Notes: generated by a model from the sequence alone, not told the origin. DNA of 39,042 nucleotides from an uncultured Caryophanales bacterium (GCA_946534345.1 CAMNCL010000008.1:1-39042), one strand, 5' to 3'. Positions 16,003-24,204 are shown, counted from the first letter of the stretch. Numbers and translations: made by a program.

Positions 16003-16689
16003 ATGGTTAAAATAGGAATTCCTTTAAAGTATAATAGATTGCCTGATGGTAGATGTATTTTGTTTTTAGGGGAGAAGATAAGACGGTGTGTTCAAAAAGC
16101 AGGTGGGTTTGTAATACCTATAGTTCAAGTACAAGATGTTGATTATATGGATACACATTATAATGAATACCCTGAGTTAACTGAAAAAGAAAAAGAAGAT
16201 ATTGAAAAATATCTAGATATGGTTGATGGAATAATATTTCCAGGTGGGAATAAAATAACTCCATATGATCAATATTTAGTAAAAAGATGCATTGAAAGAG
16301 ATATACCAACTCTAGGAATATGTTTAGGTATGCAATTACTATGTTACTATGATAGAGATTTTAAACCTACAAAGATTGAATCAAAGAACCACTTTCAAGA
16401 TAATGACGATATATTGACACATAAAGTACAACTCAAGAAAGATTCTTATTTATATAAGATACTTGAAAAGGATGAGATAATGGTTAATAGTTTTCATAAT
16501 TATTATGTAGATGTTAATAATGAATATATTGTTAATGCTACTAGTGAAGATGGTTTAATAGAAGGTGTAGAATTAAAAGATAAGAAGTTTAATATTGGTA
16601 TTCAATGGCATCCTGAAATTAGTTATGACTTTGATGATAATTCTAAAAAATTAATAGACTATTTTATAAATATATGTGATAAAAAGTAA
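16003..16689 (+). CDS. Class I glutamine amidotransferase-like hydrolase (peptidase C26, PuuD-like)
   Basis: A 228-aa protein of the gamma-glutamyl hydrolase group. The nucleophile elbow is GICLGMQLL and the catalytic His/Glu pair is in IQWHPEISYDF. DGIIFPGGNKI is the loop that precedes the elbow in this family. Relatives hydrolyse gamma-glutamyl-GABA or other gamma-glutamyl amides, or act in peptidoglycan or cofactor metabolism; the substrate here is not visible. ATG 16003 has GGTGATAGT. The gene has its own promoter, and the next gene follows after 55 nt. Confidence 0.85.
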   Translation: MVKIGIPLKYNRLPDGRCILFLGEKIRRCVQKAGGFVIPIVQVQDVDYMDTHYNEYPELTEKEKEDIEKYLDMVDGIIFPGGNKITPYDQYLVKRCIERDIPTLGICLGMQLLCYYDRDFKPTKIESKNHFQDNDDILTHKVQLKKDSYLYKILEKDEIMVNSFHNYYVDVNNEYIVNATSEDGLIEGVELKDKKFNIGIQWHPEISYDFDDNSKKLIDYFINICDKK

Positions 16690-16744
16690 GAACTTGTAGT
16701 TTTTACTTTTTTGTGATATTATATGCTGTACTTGGAGGGATAGT

Positions 16745-17248
16745 ATGGAAGTTAATAGTAAGATTCCGTATATAGATGTTATTGCTGTTACAAAAGATTT
16801 ATGTGAATATGTAACAGGTAAGGATCAAGAAATTGTTTATGGACAAGTTACATTAAAGGATGGAGAAGACTATAATAAATATCTTTCAGCAATTGTATGT
16901 AATAAAGAAGATGTAGAAAAAGTTTTAATAGAAACTAGTAAGCTTAATGGTAAAACAATGGAAGAGTATCTAAAATCTCTTAATAAAGATTTTTGTCATA
17001 TCGCAACTTTTAAAGAAGATGTTAGAAGATATGAAATAGATTTTAATCCTAGAAGTGATAGTAAAATTAAAGCTAATATTGATGACGAACATGCTTATGT
17101 AGATATGTTCTTCAGAAGATTTATTAAGTTCAGAAACAATTTAATTGAAAATAAACAAGTTGTTAAAAGAGACGATATTTATCAATATTTCTTATCTATT
17201 ACAGGATTTGAACAAAATAGACCTAATAATAGTAAGAAAAGTAAATAA
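16745..17248 (+). CDS. Hypothetical protein
   Basis: A 167-aa soluble protein that I do not recognise. It has no membrane helix or signal. The first 95 residues look mixed alpha/beta; the rest has an MFFRRFIKFRNNL helix and a basic C-terminus. ATG 16745 has TGGAGGGA. It lies between the amidotransferase gene and the infC leader, separated from infC by a new promoter. Confidence 0.7.
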   Translation: MEVNSKIPYIDVIAVTKDLCEYVTGKDQEIVYGQVTLKDGEDYNKYLSAIVCNKEDVEKVLIETSKLNGKTMEEYLKSLNKDFCHIATFKEDVRRYEIDFNPRSDSKIKANIDDEHAYVDMFFRRFIKFRNNLIENKQVVKRDDIYQYFLSITGFEQNRPNNSKKSK

Positions 17249-17253
17249 AAATG

Positions 17254-17282
17254 TTGACAAATAGTTAATTATTTACTAGAAT
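17254..17282 (+). promoter_or_regulatory. Promoter of infC-rpmI-rplT
   Basis: TTGACA (17254-17259), 17-nt spacer, TAGAAT (17277-17282). Transcription would begin near 17289, giving a leader of about 145 nt before the infC start. Confidence 0.85.
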
Positions 17283-17288
17283 ATTACT

Positions 17289-17420
17289 AGTTGAAATGAG
17301 GAAAGTGATTTATATCCACCTGATTGCCAGTAGCGATAGGTAAAAAGCCAAGAGAAAATAATTATATTTTATTGTGGTTTTTAAGTGGGTATAGATTATA
17401 TATCCACTTTTCTTATTTAT
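17289..17420 (+). promoter_or_regulatory. infC-rpmI-rplT leader (L20-leader-like switch)
   Basis: The leader contains TTATATCCAC at 17310-17319 and again TATATCCAC at 17399-17407. Both can pair with GTGGGTATA at 17385-17393. Pairing with the 3' copy makes a hairpin ending in a short T run (terminator-like); pairing with the 5' copy would prevent it. This is the layout of the ribosomal protein L20 leader known before infC in Firmicutes, where L20 represses the operon. I cannot confirm the L20-binding site by eye. Confidence 0.65.
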
Positions 17421-17433
17421 GGAGGTGTTAAAT

Positions 17434-17958
17434 ATCGCAAAGGATAATAATAACATGTTGATTAACGAACAGATAAAGGTTCCAGAAGTATTAGTTATTG
17501 GACCTAATGGAGAACAAGTGGGAGTAAAGTCTATTAATGATGCTTTAACTTTGGCTAGTTATGCTGCCTTAGATTTAGTATTAATTAGTCCTAATGCTAA
17601 TCCACCTGTTTGTAAAGTAATGGATTATAATAAGTTCCGTTATGAGAAGCAAAAGAAACAAAAAGAGGCTTTAAAGAGACAAAAAGCTAATATGAGTGAA
17701 ATTAAAGAGTATCGTTTATCACCTGTTATTGATGTAGGGGACTTTGAAACTAAGCTTAGAAATGCTACTAAGTATCTTGAAAAGGGAGATAAGATTAAGC
17801 TTACAATTCGTTTTAAAGGACGTCAAATGGCTCACACTGAATTAGGAAAAGAAGTTTTAGAAAGATTTGCTGATCGAGTAAAAGATTATGCTGATATCGA
17901 ACAACATCCTAAATTAGATGGAAGAACTATGACAATGATGTTAATACCAAAAAAATAA
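17434..17958 (+). CDS. infC: Translation initiation factor IF-3, probable ATC start
   Basis: A 174-aa protein that prevents premature subunit joining and proofreads the initiator tRNA. LINEQIKVPEVLVIGPNGEQVG is the usual N-terminal domain (given here in part: LINEQIKVPEVLVI), and the C-terminal domain holds YEKQKKQKEALKRQK, IRFKGRQMAH and the end MMLIPKK. An ideal GGAGGTG (17421-17427) stands 6 nt before an in-frame ATC at 17434; the upstream ATG at 17419 overlaps that site and the next ATG (17455) would shorten the protein. ATT/ATC starts are a known feature of infC and allow IF-3 to regulate itself. Confidence 0.95.
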   Translation: MAKDNNNMLINEQIKVPEVLVIGPNGEQVGVKSINDALTLASYAALDLVLISPNANPPVCKVMDYNKFRYEKQKKQKEALKRQKANMSEIKEYRLSPVIDVGDFETKLRNATKYLEKGDKIKLTIRFKGRQMAHTELGKEVLERFADRVKDYADIEQHPKLDGRTMTMMLIPKK

Positions 17959-17975
17959 ATTGAGGAGGAAAGAAT

Positions 17976-18161
17976 ATGCCAAAAATTAAGACACATAAAG
18001 GTACTGCAAAAGTATTCAAAAAACGTAAAAATGATATTAAAATAGGTAAACCAGGAAGTAGACATAATACTGGTGCTAAAAGTGCAAACTTTAATAGAAG
18101 TTGTAGAAAGGGATCTAACCTTAGTAAGGCAGATCAAAACAGATTAAAGAATTTAATTTAA
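17976..18161 (+). CDS. rpmI: Ribosomal protein L35
   Basis: A 61-aa basic protein of the 50S subunit. MPKIKTHKGTAKVFK at the N-terminus and the GSRHNTGAKS segment are diagnostic. It follows infC by 17 nt with a GAGGAGG site, in the conserved infC-rpmI-rplT order. Confidence 0.97.
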   Translation: MPKIKTHKGTAKVFKKRKNDIKIGKPGSRHNTGAKSANFNRSCRKGSNLSKADQNRLKNLI

Positions 18162-18185
18162 TCTAGAAAGTGAGGATGAAGAGAC

Positions 18186-18803
18186 ATGGCAAGAGTTAGA
18201 AGTGGAGCAGTTACAAAAGCTCGTCATAAAAAAGTATTAAAAGAAGCTAAAGGCTATTTCGGAAGTAAACATAGATTATATAAAACAGCTAAAGAACAAT
18301 TAATGCATTCTGGACAATATGCTTTTAGAGATAGAAGACAAAAGAAAAGAGATTTCAGAAAATTATGGATCACAAGAATCAATGCTGCTTGTAGATTAAA
18401 TGATATTTCTTATTCTAGATTTATTGAAGGTTTAACTAAGGCTGGTGTTGAAGTTAATAGAAAGATGTTATCAGAAATCGCTATTAATGATCCAAAAGCA
18501 TTTGCTGAATTAGTTAAAGTAGCTAAAGATGGAAAAGCTGGAAAGATTAAACCTGCTACAGAAGTTACAGGTAATGAAGTAACTATTGGTGGTGCTAAGA
18601 AAGCTACTGCTAAAAAAGAAACAACTAAGAAAGAAACTGCAAAGAAAGAAGTTAAAAAGGAAACTAAAAAAGTAGAAAAGAAAGAAGAAAAGGTTGACTA
18701 TTCTAAAATGACAGTAGCTGAATTAAAAGAAGTTGCTGCTAAAAAGAAGATTAGTGTTACTGGTATGAAGAAAGCTGAAATCATTGAAGCTTTATCTAAA
18801 TAA
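18186..18803 (+). CDS. rplT: Ribosomal protein L20 with C-terminal SAP/Rho-N-like extension
   Basis: Residues 1 to about 118 are normal L20 ([36 protein letters not shown]), a 23S rRNA-binding early assembly protein and probable repressor of its own operon. The usual length is about 118 aa, but this protein has 205. The extra part is a Lys/Glu/Thr/Ala-rich linker (about 135-165) followed by a 38-residue helical module, [16 protein letters not shown] then [12 protein letters not shown], which fits SAP/HeH or Rho N-terminal domains. The same kind of module ends S2, the next gene. ATG 18186 follows GAGGATGAAG. Confidence 0.97.
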   Translation: MARVRSGAVTKARHKKVLKEAKGYFGSKHRLYKTAKEQLMHSGQYAFRDRRQKKRDFRKLWITRINAACRLNDISYSRFIEGLTKAGVEVNRKMLSEIAINDPKAFAELVKVAKDGKAGKIKPATEVTGNEVTIGGAKKATAKKETTKKETAKKEVKKETKKVEKKEEKVDYSKMTVAELKEVAAKKKISVTGMKKAEIIEALSK

Positions 18804-18895
18804 AAATAAACATATTAGTGAATTTACTTATCTAGTGCCTTATGGTGATAAGTTTTAGAAACTAGTAGAAGATTAAACGAAAAGGAGATTAAAAA
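18804..18895 (+). promoter_or_regulatory. rpsB leader with hairpin and possible pseudoknot
   Basis: ACTTATC (18826-18832) pairs with GATAAGT (18847-18853) around a 14-nt loop. The loop bases TAGT (18833-18836) can pair with ACTA (18861-18864) downstream, which would make a pseudoknot. This could be an S2 autoregulatory leader, but the pairing is short. The rpsB SD AAAAGGAGA follows. No clear promoter is seen, so read-through from rplT is possible. Confidence 0.35.
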
Positions 18896-19936
18896 ATGAC
18901 TGTTGTATCAATGAATTATTTATTAGAAGCTGGTGTTCAATTTGGACATCAAAAGAGAAGATGGAATCCAAAGATGAAGGAATATATCTTCACTACAAGA
19001 GATGATATTTATATTATCGATTTACAAAAAACTGTTAAAAAATTAGAAGAAGCTTATGAAGCTATGAAAGAAATAGCTGAAAAAGAAGGAAAAGTTTTAT
19101 TTGTAGGAACTAAGAAACAAGCTCAAGAAGCTGCTGAAGAATGTGCTACAAGAACTAACATGTATTTCGTAAATGAAAGATGGTTAGGTGGAACTTTAAC
19201 TAACTTTAAAACTATCCGTTCTAGAATTAGAAGAATGGAAGATATTGAAACTATGGAAACTGATGGTACTTTTGAAGCATTACCTAAAAAAGAAGTTATC
19301 CAAATTAAAAAAGAATATGAAAAATTAAATAAAAACTTAAGAGGAATTCGTGATATGAAGAAAATGCCTCAAGCTATGGTAATAGTTGATCCTCGTAAAG
19401 AAGAAATCGCTATTAAAGAAGCACGTATCTTAGGTATTCCTGTATTTGGTATCGTAGATACTAACTGTGATCCAGATATGGTTGATTATGTAATTCCTGG
19501 TAATGATGATGCTGTTCGTTCAGTTAAATTATTAATTGGAGTTTTAACTAATGCAATTGCTGAAGTAAATGGAAATGAAGTAATTGATTATATTAGTGAA
19601 GATGATAAGAATAAAGCTTCAGAAAAAGTTGAAGAAAAAGAAGTTAAAGAAGAAAAGAAAGCTGAAAAGGAAAAGGCTGAGAAGGCTGAAAAGGCAGAAA
19701 AGACTGAAAAAGCAGTAAAGGTTGAGAAAAAAGAAGCTTCTGAAAAAGAAGAAGTAAAAGAAGTTAAAGAAGAAAAGAAAGCACCAAAGAAAAAAGCAGA
19801 AAAGAAAGAAGAAAAAGTAGAAGAAGATTTAACAAAACTTACTTTAGCTGATTTAAAAGCAAAAGCTAAAGAAGCAGGAATTAAAGGATATTCTACTATG
19901 AAGAAAGCAGAAATTATTGAAGCTTTAACTAAATAA
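18896..19936 (+). CDS. rpsB: Ribosomal protein S2 with C-terminal SAP/Rho-N-like extension
   Basis: Residues 1 to about 232 are a normal S2 ([49 protein letters not shown]-like [19 protein letters not shown]). Usual lengths are about 230-260 aa, but this protein has 346. Residues about 238-305 are a charged Lys/Glu/Ala linker with repeated KAE units, likely a long helix or disordered. Residues about 308-346 form a module, [16 protein letters not shown] and [12 protein letters not shown], matching the one at the end of L20. ATG 18896 has AAGGAGATT. tsf follows with its own promoter. Confidence 0.97.
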   Translation: MTVVSMNYLLEAGVQFGHQKRRWNPKMKEYIFTTRDDIYIIDLQKTVKKLEEAYEAMKEIAEKEGKVLFVGTKKQAQEAAEECATRTNMYFVNERWLGGTLTNFKTIRSRIRRMEDIETMETDGTFEALPKKEVIQIKKEYEKLNKNLRGIRDMKKMPQAMVIVDPRKEEIAIKEARILGIPVFGIVDTNCDPDMVDYVIPGNDDAVRSVKLLIGVLTNAIAEVNGNEVIDYISEDDKNKASEKVEEKEVKEEKKAEKEKAEKAEKAEKTEKAVKVEKKEASEKEEVKEVKEEKKAPKKKAEKKEEKVEEDLTKLTLADLKAKAKEAGIKGYSTMKKAEIIEALTK

Positions 19937-19948
19937 TTTTACTTATTA

Positions 19949-19976
19949 AAAGGAGTGGATTTATCATTCCTTTTTA
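19949..19976 (+). terminator. Terminator after rpsB
   Basis: AAAGGAGTG (19949-19957) pairs with CATTCCTTT (19965-19973, one G-T), 7-nt loop, T run. A TATAAT at 19979-19984 directly after it probably drives tsf; the -35 is weak. Confidence 0.7.
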
Positions 19977-19978
19977 TG

Positions 19979-19984
19979 TATAAT
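19979..19984 (+). promoter_or_regulatory. Probable -10 of the tsf promoter
   Basis: TATAAT at 19979-19984, about 28 nt before the start codon. A -35 at the right distance would be TGGATT (19956-19961), a poor match lying within the terminator. Confidence 0.4.
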
Positions 19985-20011
19985 ATAGATGTTGAATAAA
20001 GGAGGATAATT

Positions 20012-20899
20012 ATGTTTAGTGCAAGTGATGTAAAAGAATTAAGAGAAAAAACAGGCGCTGGAATGATGGATTGTAAGAAAGCTCTAGATGCTTGTGAAGG
20101 AAATATGGATAAAGCTATAGATTGGTTAAGAGAAAAAGGTATAGCTAAAGCAGCTAAGAAAGAATCAAGAATTGCAGCAGAAGGTTTAACAATAGGTGCT
20201 GCTAATGATAATGAAGCTATTATCTTTGAAGTAAACTGTGAAACTGATTTCGTTACTAAGAATGAAAAGTTTATTGATTTAACTAAAGAATTAAGAGATG
20301 CTTTAATGTTTAGTGATTGTAAAGATTATGAAGAAGCAAAAGAAGTTAAATTAGAAGATGGTAAGACAGTTGCAGAAAGAATAGTTGAAGAAACAGCTAC
20401 AATCGGAGAAAAAATTTCATTTAGACGTTTTGAAAGAATTACTAAATCTGATGATGAAGTATTTGGAATTTATTCACATATGGGTGGAAAAATCACTTCA
20501 GTAGTAGTATTAAAAGGCGCTGATAGAGATGTCGCTAGAGATGTTGCTATGCAAGTATGTGCTATGAGTCCAGTTGCTGTTAATAGAGATAGTGTTCCAG
20601 CTGAAATGGTTGAACATGAAAAAGAAATGATTAAGAGCGAAATGAAAAACGATGAAAAGAATGCTAAGAAATCTGAGGAAATCTTAGATAAGATGGCTAC
20701 AGGTAGATTAAATAAATTCTTTAAAGAAATTTGTTTAGAGGAACAAGACTTCATTAAAGATTCAAGTCTTAATGTTAAAAATTATGTTAAGAATGCTGGT
20801 GGAGAAATTGTTTCAATGGTACGTTACTCAGTAGGTGAAGGAATTGAAAAGAAACAAGAAAACTTTGCTGAAGAAGTAGCTGCTCAAATGAATATGTAA
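20012..20899 (+). CDS. tsf: Elongation factor Ts
   Basis: A 295-aa nucleotide exchange factor for EF-Tu. The N-terminal UBA-like domain has LREKTGAGMMDCKKALDACE and the EF-Ts signature 2 is FEVNCETDFVTKNEKF. The coiled-coil and dimerisation parts follow, ending in AEEVAAQMNM. ATG 20012 has AAAGGAGG. Neighbours are rpsB upstream, as usual, but pyrH does not follow. Confidence 0.97.
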   Translation: MFSASDVKELREKTGAGMMDCKKALDACEGNMDKAIDWLREKGIAKAAKKESRIAAEGLTIGAANDNEAIIFEVNCETDFVTKNEKFIDLTKELRDALMFSDCKDYEEAKEVKLEDGKTVAERIVEETATIGEKISFRRFERITKSDDEVFGIYSHMGGKITSVVVLKGADRDVARDVAMQVCAMSPVAVNRDSVPAEMVEHEKEMIKSEMKNDEKNAKKSEEILDKMATGRLNKFFKEICLEEQDFIKDSSLNVKNYVKNAGGEIVSMVRYSVGEGIEKKQENFAEEVAAQMNM

Positions 20900-20920
20900 A
20901 TTATTGTAAAAGACTTTGTA

Positions 20921-20946
20921 AAGTGTACATACGTGTACACTTTTTT
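20921..20946 (+). terminator. Terminator of tsf
   Basis: A 9-bp perfect stem (20921-20929 with 20934-20942), TACG loop, followed by T6. Confidence 0.9.
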
Positions 20947-20957
20947 ACTTGTTTGTA

Positions 20958-20966
20958 TGGTATAAT
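20958..20966 (+). promoter_or_regulatory. Extended -10 promoter of the KPILYLYP-domain gene
   Basis: TGG then TATAAT (20961-20966), 22 nt before the start codon. The -35 position falls in the terminator and is poor. Confidence 0.6.
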
Positions 20967-20987
20967 GCAAGCATAGAGGTGAAGTTT

Positions 20988-23138
20988 ATGGATAATAAAG
21001 AAGATATTGATAAACTTGATAGACAAATTAACCAATTAAAGAAGACTGAAGAAGTAAAGAAAGAAAAAAATTTAGACAAAGAAAGAGAAATAATTATAGA
21101 TCGTAAATTTGTTTTTGATGATATTAAAGATGGAGATACAAAAAAGATTGATAAAATAGAAGATATACCTGAGGATAATGAAGTAGAAGAAGAACCTAAA
21201 AAGACTCGAGTAGAACGTATTGAAGAAGAACAAGCTAAAGAAGCAGAAGAGGTTGAAAAAGAAGAAGTAGAAGTATTAGATGAAGAACCTACTGAAGAAA
21301 AAGAGTCTCGAGTAGAGCGATTAGAAGAAAAGAATAAAGAAAAACTAAGTAAAAAGAAAAAAATAATTATTATTTGTTCTGTCATAGGAGTATTATTATT
21401 AATATTAATCCTTGTATTACTAGGAAGTAAGAAAGAAGAAACAATTGATGTAGAAGCAGAAGACAAACTAAGTCCTAGTGAACAAAAAGAAATACTTGAA
21501 GATTACGGTGATGCATTAAAAATTGTTGTTGCTATAAACTATGAAAAAGACAAAAAATTACTTGATTATTCTGATGCTATTAAATTAGTAGATTTTGATT
21601 ATAAAGTAGTTTGTAGTGAACACGAAATATATGAAGATGGTGAAGTATATTTAAATAAGTGTAGTATTGATAAACAAAGAACTAAATATTCATATGGTAA
21701 AAAGCAAAAAAAAGTTGTACCAGAGACTGGTAAAAAAGTAAGAGTATATGTTAATAAAGAAACAAAGAGGGCTACTTTAAAAGAACCTCCTTATAAAGAT
21801 AACTATGATATACATGAAATTAGTATTGAAGGTACATATAGTGAATTATCATTATTAAGTGAATATGGATCTGACTATGTTTATTATGTTGATTCTGATA
21901 ATAAAGTTCATATGATTAACTTTAAAACAGGTTTGAAGGCCCTTAATCCATTAAATTATACAAATATCTTACCAATTAAAAATGCAGGAATAATGGATAC
22001 TTCATATGTTGCGGTAGAAATCAATGATATGTGGGGAATTTATAATCTTAATACTCGTGAAAGAGTAGTTAATCATAGTTATAAGATAATTGCTCCTAGA
22101 TTATCATATGGAGTAAGTGGACCACAGTTTTATATAGAACCACTTGAGTTAGATAAAGTTGCGGTTAATGATGGAGAATATTTTGGGGTTATTAATTATA
22201 AAACAGGAGAAGTTATAATACCTGTAAGTTATAAAACTATGTTAATAAGTGGTAACTATTTATGGGTAGTGGATGATAATGGTAAAGGTCATATTTTAGA
22301 TTTATCTAATAATGAATATTTGAAAGATCAATATGATGAAATATATGGTATTGCTAGTGGTAGATATGTTTTAGTTAACGATAAAAAAGATATTAAGATG
22401 GTTAATACGGATGGGAAAGTATTATATGATTATGGAAAAATAGAACTAGGTAGATTTATTTCCGCTTATGAATATAATGCTGGTGTAATATTCTCATTTG
22501 AAAAAGACGAAAAAAGTATTGGATGTACAGAAGTGGTATATGATCCTAGTACTAAAAAAGGCGAAGTAAAAGATGATATAACTTATGAAGTTTTAGTAGA
22601 AAAACCAATTCTTTACTTATATCCAAAGAAAACTACTGATGTAACTGTAACTTTTGAACATCCTGAATATTTAGAAACTACTTATCCAAAATACATTGAT
22701 AAATGGGAAGTAAAAGCTAAATCAAATGGAGATTTAATAGATAAAAACAACAAAAAGTATTATGCCTTATACTGGGATGAAAAAAAAGTTCATACTACAG
22801 ATTTTAGTACAGGATATTATGTAACTAAAGAGAATGCAATCCATTTCTTAGAAAGTAAATTGACTTATATAGGATTAAACTATAAAGAAAGAAATGAATT
22901 TATAATGTATTGGTTACCTGTATTAGAAAAGAATGAAAAAAGCTTAGTATATTTTGAACTTACTGAAGAGAGAGAAAGTTACAATAAGATTAATATTGAT
23001 CCGAAACCAGATTCATTATTAAGATTAGTTATTCATATTAAGAAAGTAGATAAGAAAGTAACTATCCCAAAACAAAAACTAGTTAAATTTGAAAGAAGAG
23101 GATTTACTGCTGTTGAATGGGGAGGAACTACTTATTAA
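20988..23138 (+). CDS. Single-pass membrane protein with WG-like repeats and a C-terminal YLYP/EWGG domain
   Basis: A 716-aa protein. Residues 1-115 are a cytoplasmic charged segment that begins with IDKLDRQINQLKKTEE. A membrane helix lies near 121-141. Residues about 240-500 form a beta-propeller-like or WG-repeat-like array (MWGIYNLNTRE, YFGVINYKTGEVIIPVSYK, GHILDLSNNEYLKDQYDEI). Residues about 535-716 are a domain I have seen at the C-terminus of many Clostridia/Bacilli surface proteins, beginning KPILYLYPKKTTDV and ending RRGFTAVEWGG. The large part should face outside. ATG 20988 has AGAGGTGA. It sits where pyrH would be expected between tsf and frr. Function unknown. Confidence 0.72.
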   Translation: MDNKEDIDKLDRQINQLKKTEEVKKEKNLDKEREIIIDRKFVFDDIKDGDTKKIDKIEDIPEDNEVEEEPKKTRVERIEEEQAKEAEEVEKEEVEVLDEEPTEEKESRVERLEEKNKEKLSKKKKIIIICSVIGVLLLILILVLLGSKKEETIDVEAEDKLSPSEQKEILEDYGDALKIVVAINYEKDKKLLDYSDAIKLVDFDYKVVCSEHEIYEDGEVYLNKCSIDKQRTKYSYGKKQKKVVPETGKKVRVYVNKETKRATLKEPPYKDNYDIHEISIEGTYSELSLLSEYGSDYVYYVDSDNKVHMINFKTGLKALNPLNYTNILPIKNAGIMDTSYVAVEINDMWGIYNLNTRERVVNHSYKIIAPRLSYGVSGPQFYIEPLELDKVAVNDGEYFGVINYKTGEVIIPVSYKTMLISGNYLWVVDDNGKGHILDLSNNEYLKDQYDEIYGIASGRYVLVNDKKDIKMVNTDGKVLYDYGKIELGRFISAYEYNAGVIFSFEKDEKSIGCTEVVYDPSTKKGEVKDDITYEVLVEKPILYLYPKKTTDVTVTFEHPEYLETTYPKYIDKWEVKAKSNGDLIDKNNKKYYALYWDEKKVHTTDFSTGYYVTKENAIHFLESKLTYIGLNYKERNEFIMYWLPVLEKNEKSLVYFELTEERESYNKINIDPKPDSLLRLVIHIKKVDKKVTIPKQKLVKFERRGFTAVEWGGTTY

Positions 23139-23165
23139 AAACAAGTAGTAAATACTTGTTTTTTC
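23138..23165 (+). terminator. Terminator of the KPILYLYP-domain gene
   Basis: AAAACAAGTA (23138-23147), 5-nt loop, TACTTGTTTT (23153-23162), then more T. Confidence 0.85.
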
Positions 23166-23183
23166 CAGTATTTTTGATATAAT
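23156..23183 (+). promoter_or_regulatory. Promoter of the Lys/Thr/Ser-rich membrane protein gene
   Basis: TTGTTT (23156-23161), 16-nt spacer, TATAAT (23178-23183). The -35 overlaps the terminator tail. Confidence 0.6.
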
Positions 23184-23206
23184 AAGTCGCAAATAAGGGG
23201 ATGATT

Positions 23207-24148
23207 GTGGTGGCAAAGAAGAGTTCCAGTAATGCAATTAATAAAATTGATAAACAATTAAAAGATTTAGAGAAGACTACTAAAAAAGATAGTACAGAAA
23301 AAATAGAAAAAATATCTAAAAAAGAACTACAAGAAAAAGTTAAAGAAGTAACTACAAAAGAAACAGCTAAGAAGAGTACTAATAGTAGTAAAAATACTAG
23401 TACGAAGAAAAGTAGTAGTAATAAGTCTAATACTAAAAAGAAAACTACTAAGAAAAACAACACTTCAAAGAAGAGTACTGGTACTAAGAAAAAAATAACT
23501 ACTAGTAAAAGTACTACTCAAAAGAAAACAACTAAGCAAGCACCTAAGAAAGTAGAGAAAAAAGAAGTAAAAGAAGCAATTGTAGTAACTGAAAGAAAAG
23601 AGAAAGTAGTAAAAGAAGCGCCAGTTGTAGTAACTGAGAGAAAAGAAAAGCCAGTAGAAAAACCAAAGAAATTTGTAATGGCTGAGCCAGAAGAAGTAAA
23701 AGAAGATGTTGTTGAAACACAAATTGATTCTGAAGAGCTAGTTGGTAAACATGTTTATAAAGAAGAAACTCCAATAGAAGAAAAACATGAAGAGAAAAAA
23801 GAAGAAACTGAAGTTGAAGTAAAAGAAGAATCTAAGGAAGAAGTAAAATCTGAAGAAAAAACTGAAGCTAGTGAGTCTACTTTAAAACTAAATAAGCTAC
23901 AAGATGAAATGCGTAGTTTATATGATAAAGTTAATGACGTAGTAGATGATATTAATTATGTTAAAGAAGTTAATAATGCTCAAGATATCATAATATCTGA
24001 TGTAGTAGAAAGTAAAGAAGAAACAGCTACTAAACTAGATGATATTAGTAATAGATTATTACGTAATCTTACAATAGCTTTAAGTATAATTTTCATGTTA
24101 TTATTTATATTTGTAATTGGTGTAATTATTTTTGTATGTACTTATTAA
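23207..24148 (+). CDS. Low-complexity Lys/Ser/Thr- and Glu-rich tail-anchored membrane protein
   Basis: A protein of about 313 aa. It begins with AINKIDKQLKDLEKTTKK, similar to the start of the 20988 protein. Residues about 45-115 are a Lys/Ser/Thr low-complexity tract, about 120-215 Glu/Lys/Val-rich, about 225-280 a likely coiled coil, and the C-terminus is one membrane helix (about 287-310). The start is uncertain: the ATG at 23201 touches the AAGGGG site, so GTG 23207 or GTG 23210 is more likely. Function unknown; a membrane-tethered scaffold or nucleic-acid-binding tail is conceivable, given the many lysines. Confidence 0.65.
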   Translation: MVAKKSSSNAINKIDKQLKDLEKTTKKDSTEKIEKISKKELQEKVKEVTTKETAKKSTNSSKNTSTKKSSSNKSNTKKKTTKKNNTSKKSTGTKKKITTSKSTTQKKTTKQAPKKVEKKEVKEAIVVTERKEKVVKEAPVVVTERKEKPVEKPKKFVMAEPEEVKEDVVETQIDSEELVGKHVYKEETPIEEKHEEKKEETEVEVKEESKEEVKSEEKTEASESTLKLNKLQDEMRSLYDKVNDVVDDINYVKEVNNAQDIIISDVVESKEETATKLDDISNRLLRNLTIALSIIFMLLFIFVIGVIIFVCTY

Positions 24149-24204
24149 TTTAATCTTTATTTTATTTTACTTATATAATATAATTGACATAAGGAGAGAT
24201 GATT

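Noticed and set aside
17419-17433. ATG 17419 as the infC start
   Set aside because: The ATG overlaps the GGAGGTG that must serve as the SD, and no other site precedes it.
18590-19850. Repeated AAGAAAG/GAAAAGGCTGA units in rplT and rpsB as a repeat array or CRISPR
   Set aside because: They are in-frame Lys/Glu/Ala codons of the protein tails with irregular period and no spacers.
20945-21466. Minus-strand reading frame of 173 aa, Ser/Phe-rich
   Set aside because: It is the reverse of the Lys/Glu-rich coding strand at 20988; composition is the mirror of AAG/GAA codons and there is no SD or family signal.
23128-23774. Minus-strand Leu/Phe/Ser-rich reading frames
   Set aside because: Mirror images of the Lys/Glu-rich gene at 23207; they only look like membrane proteins because of codon composition.
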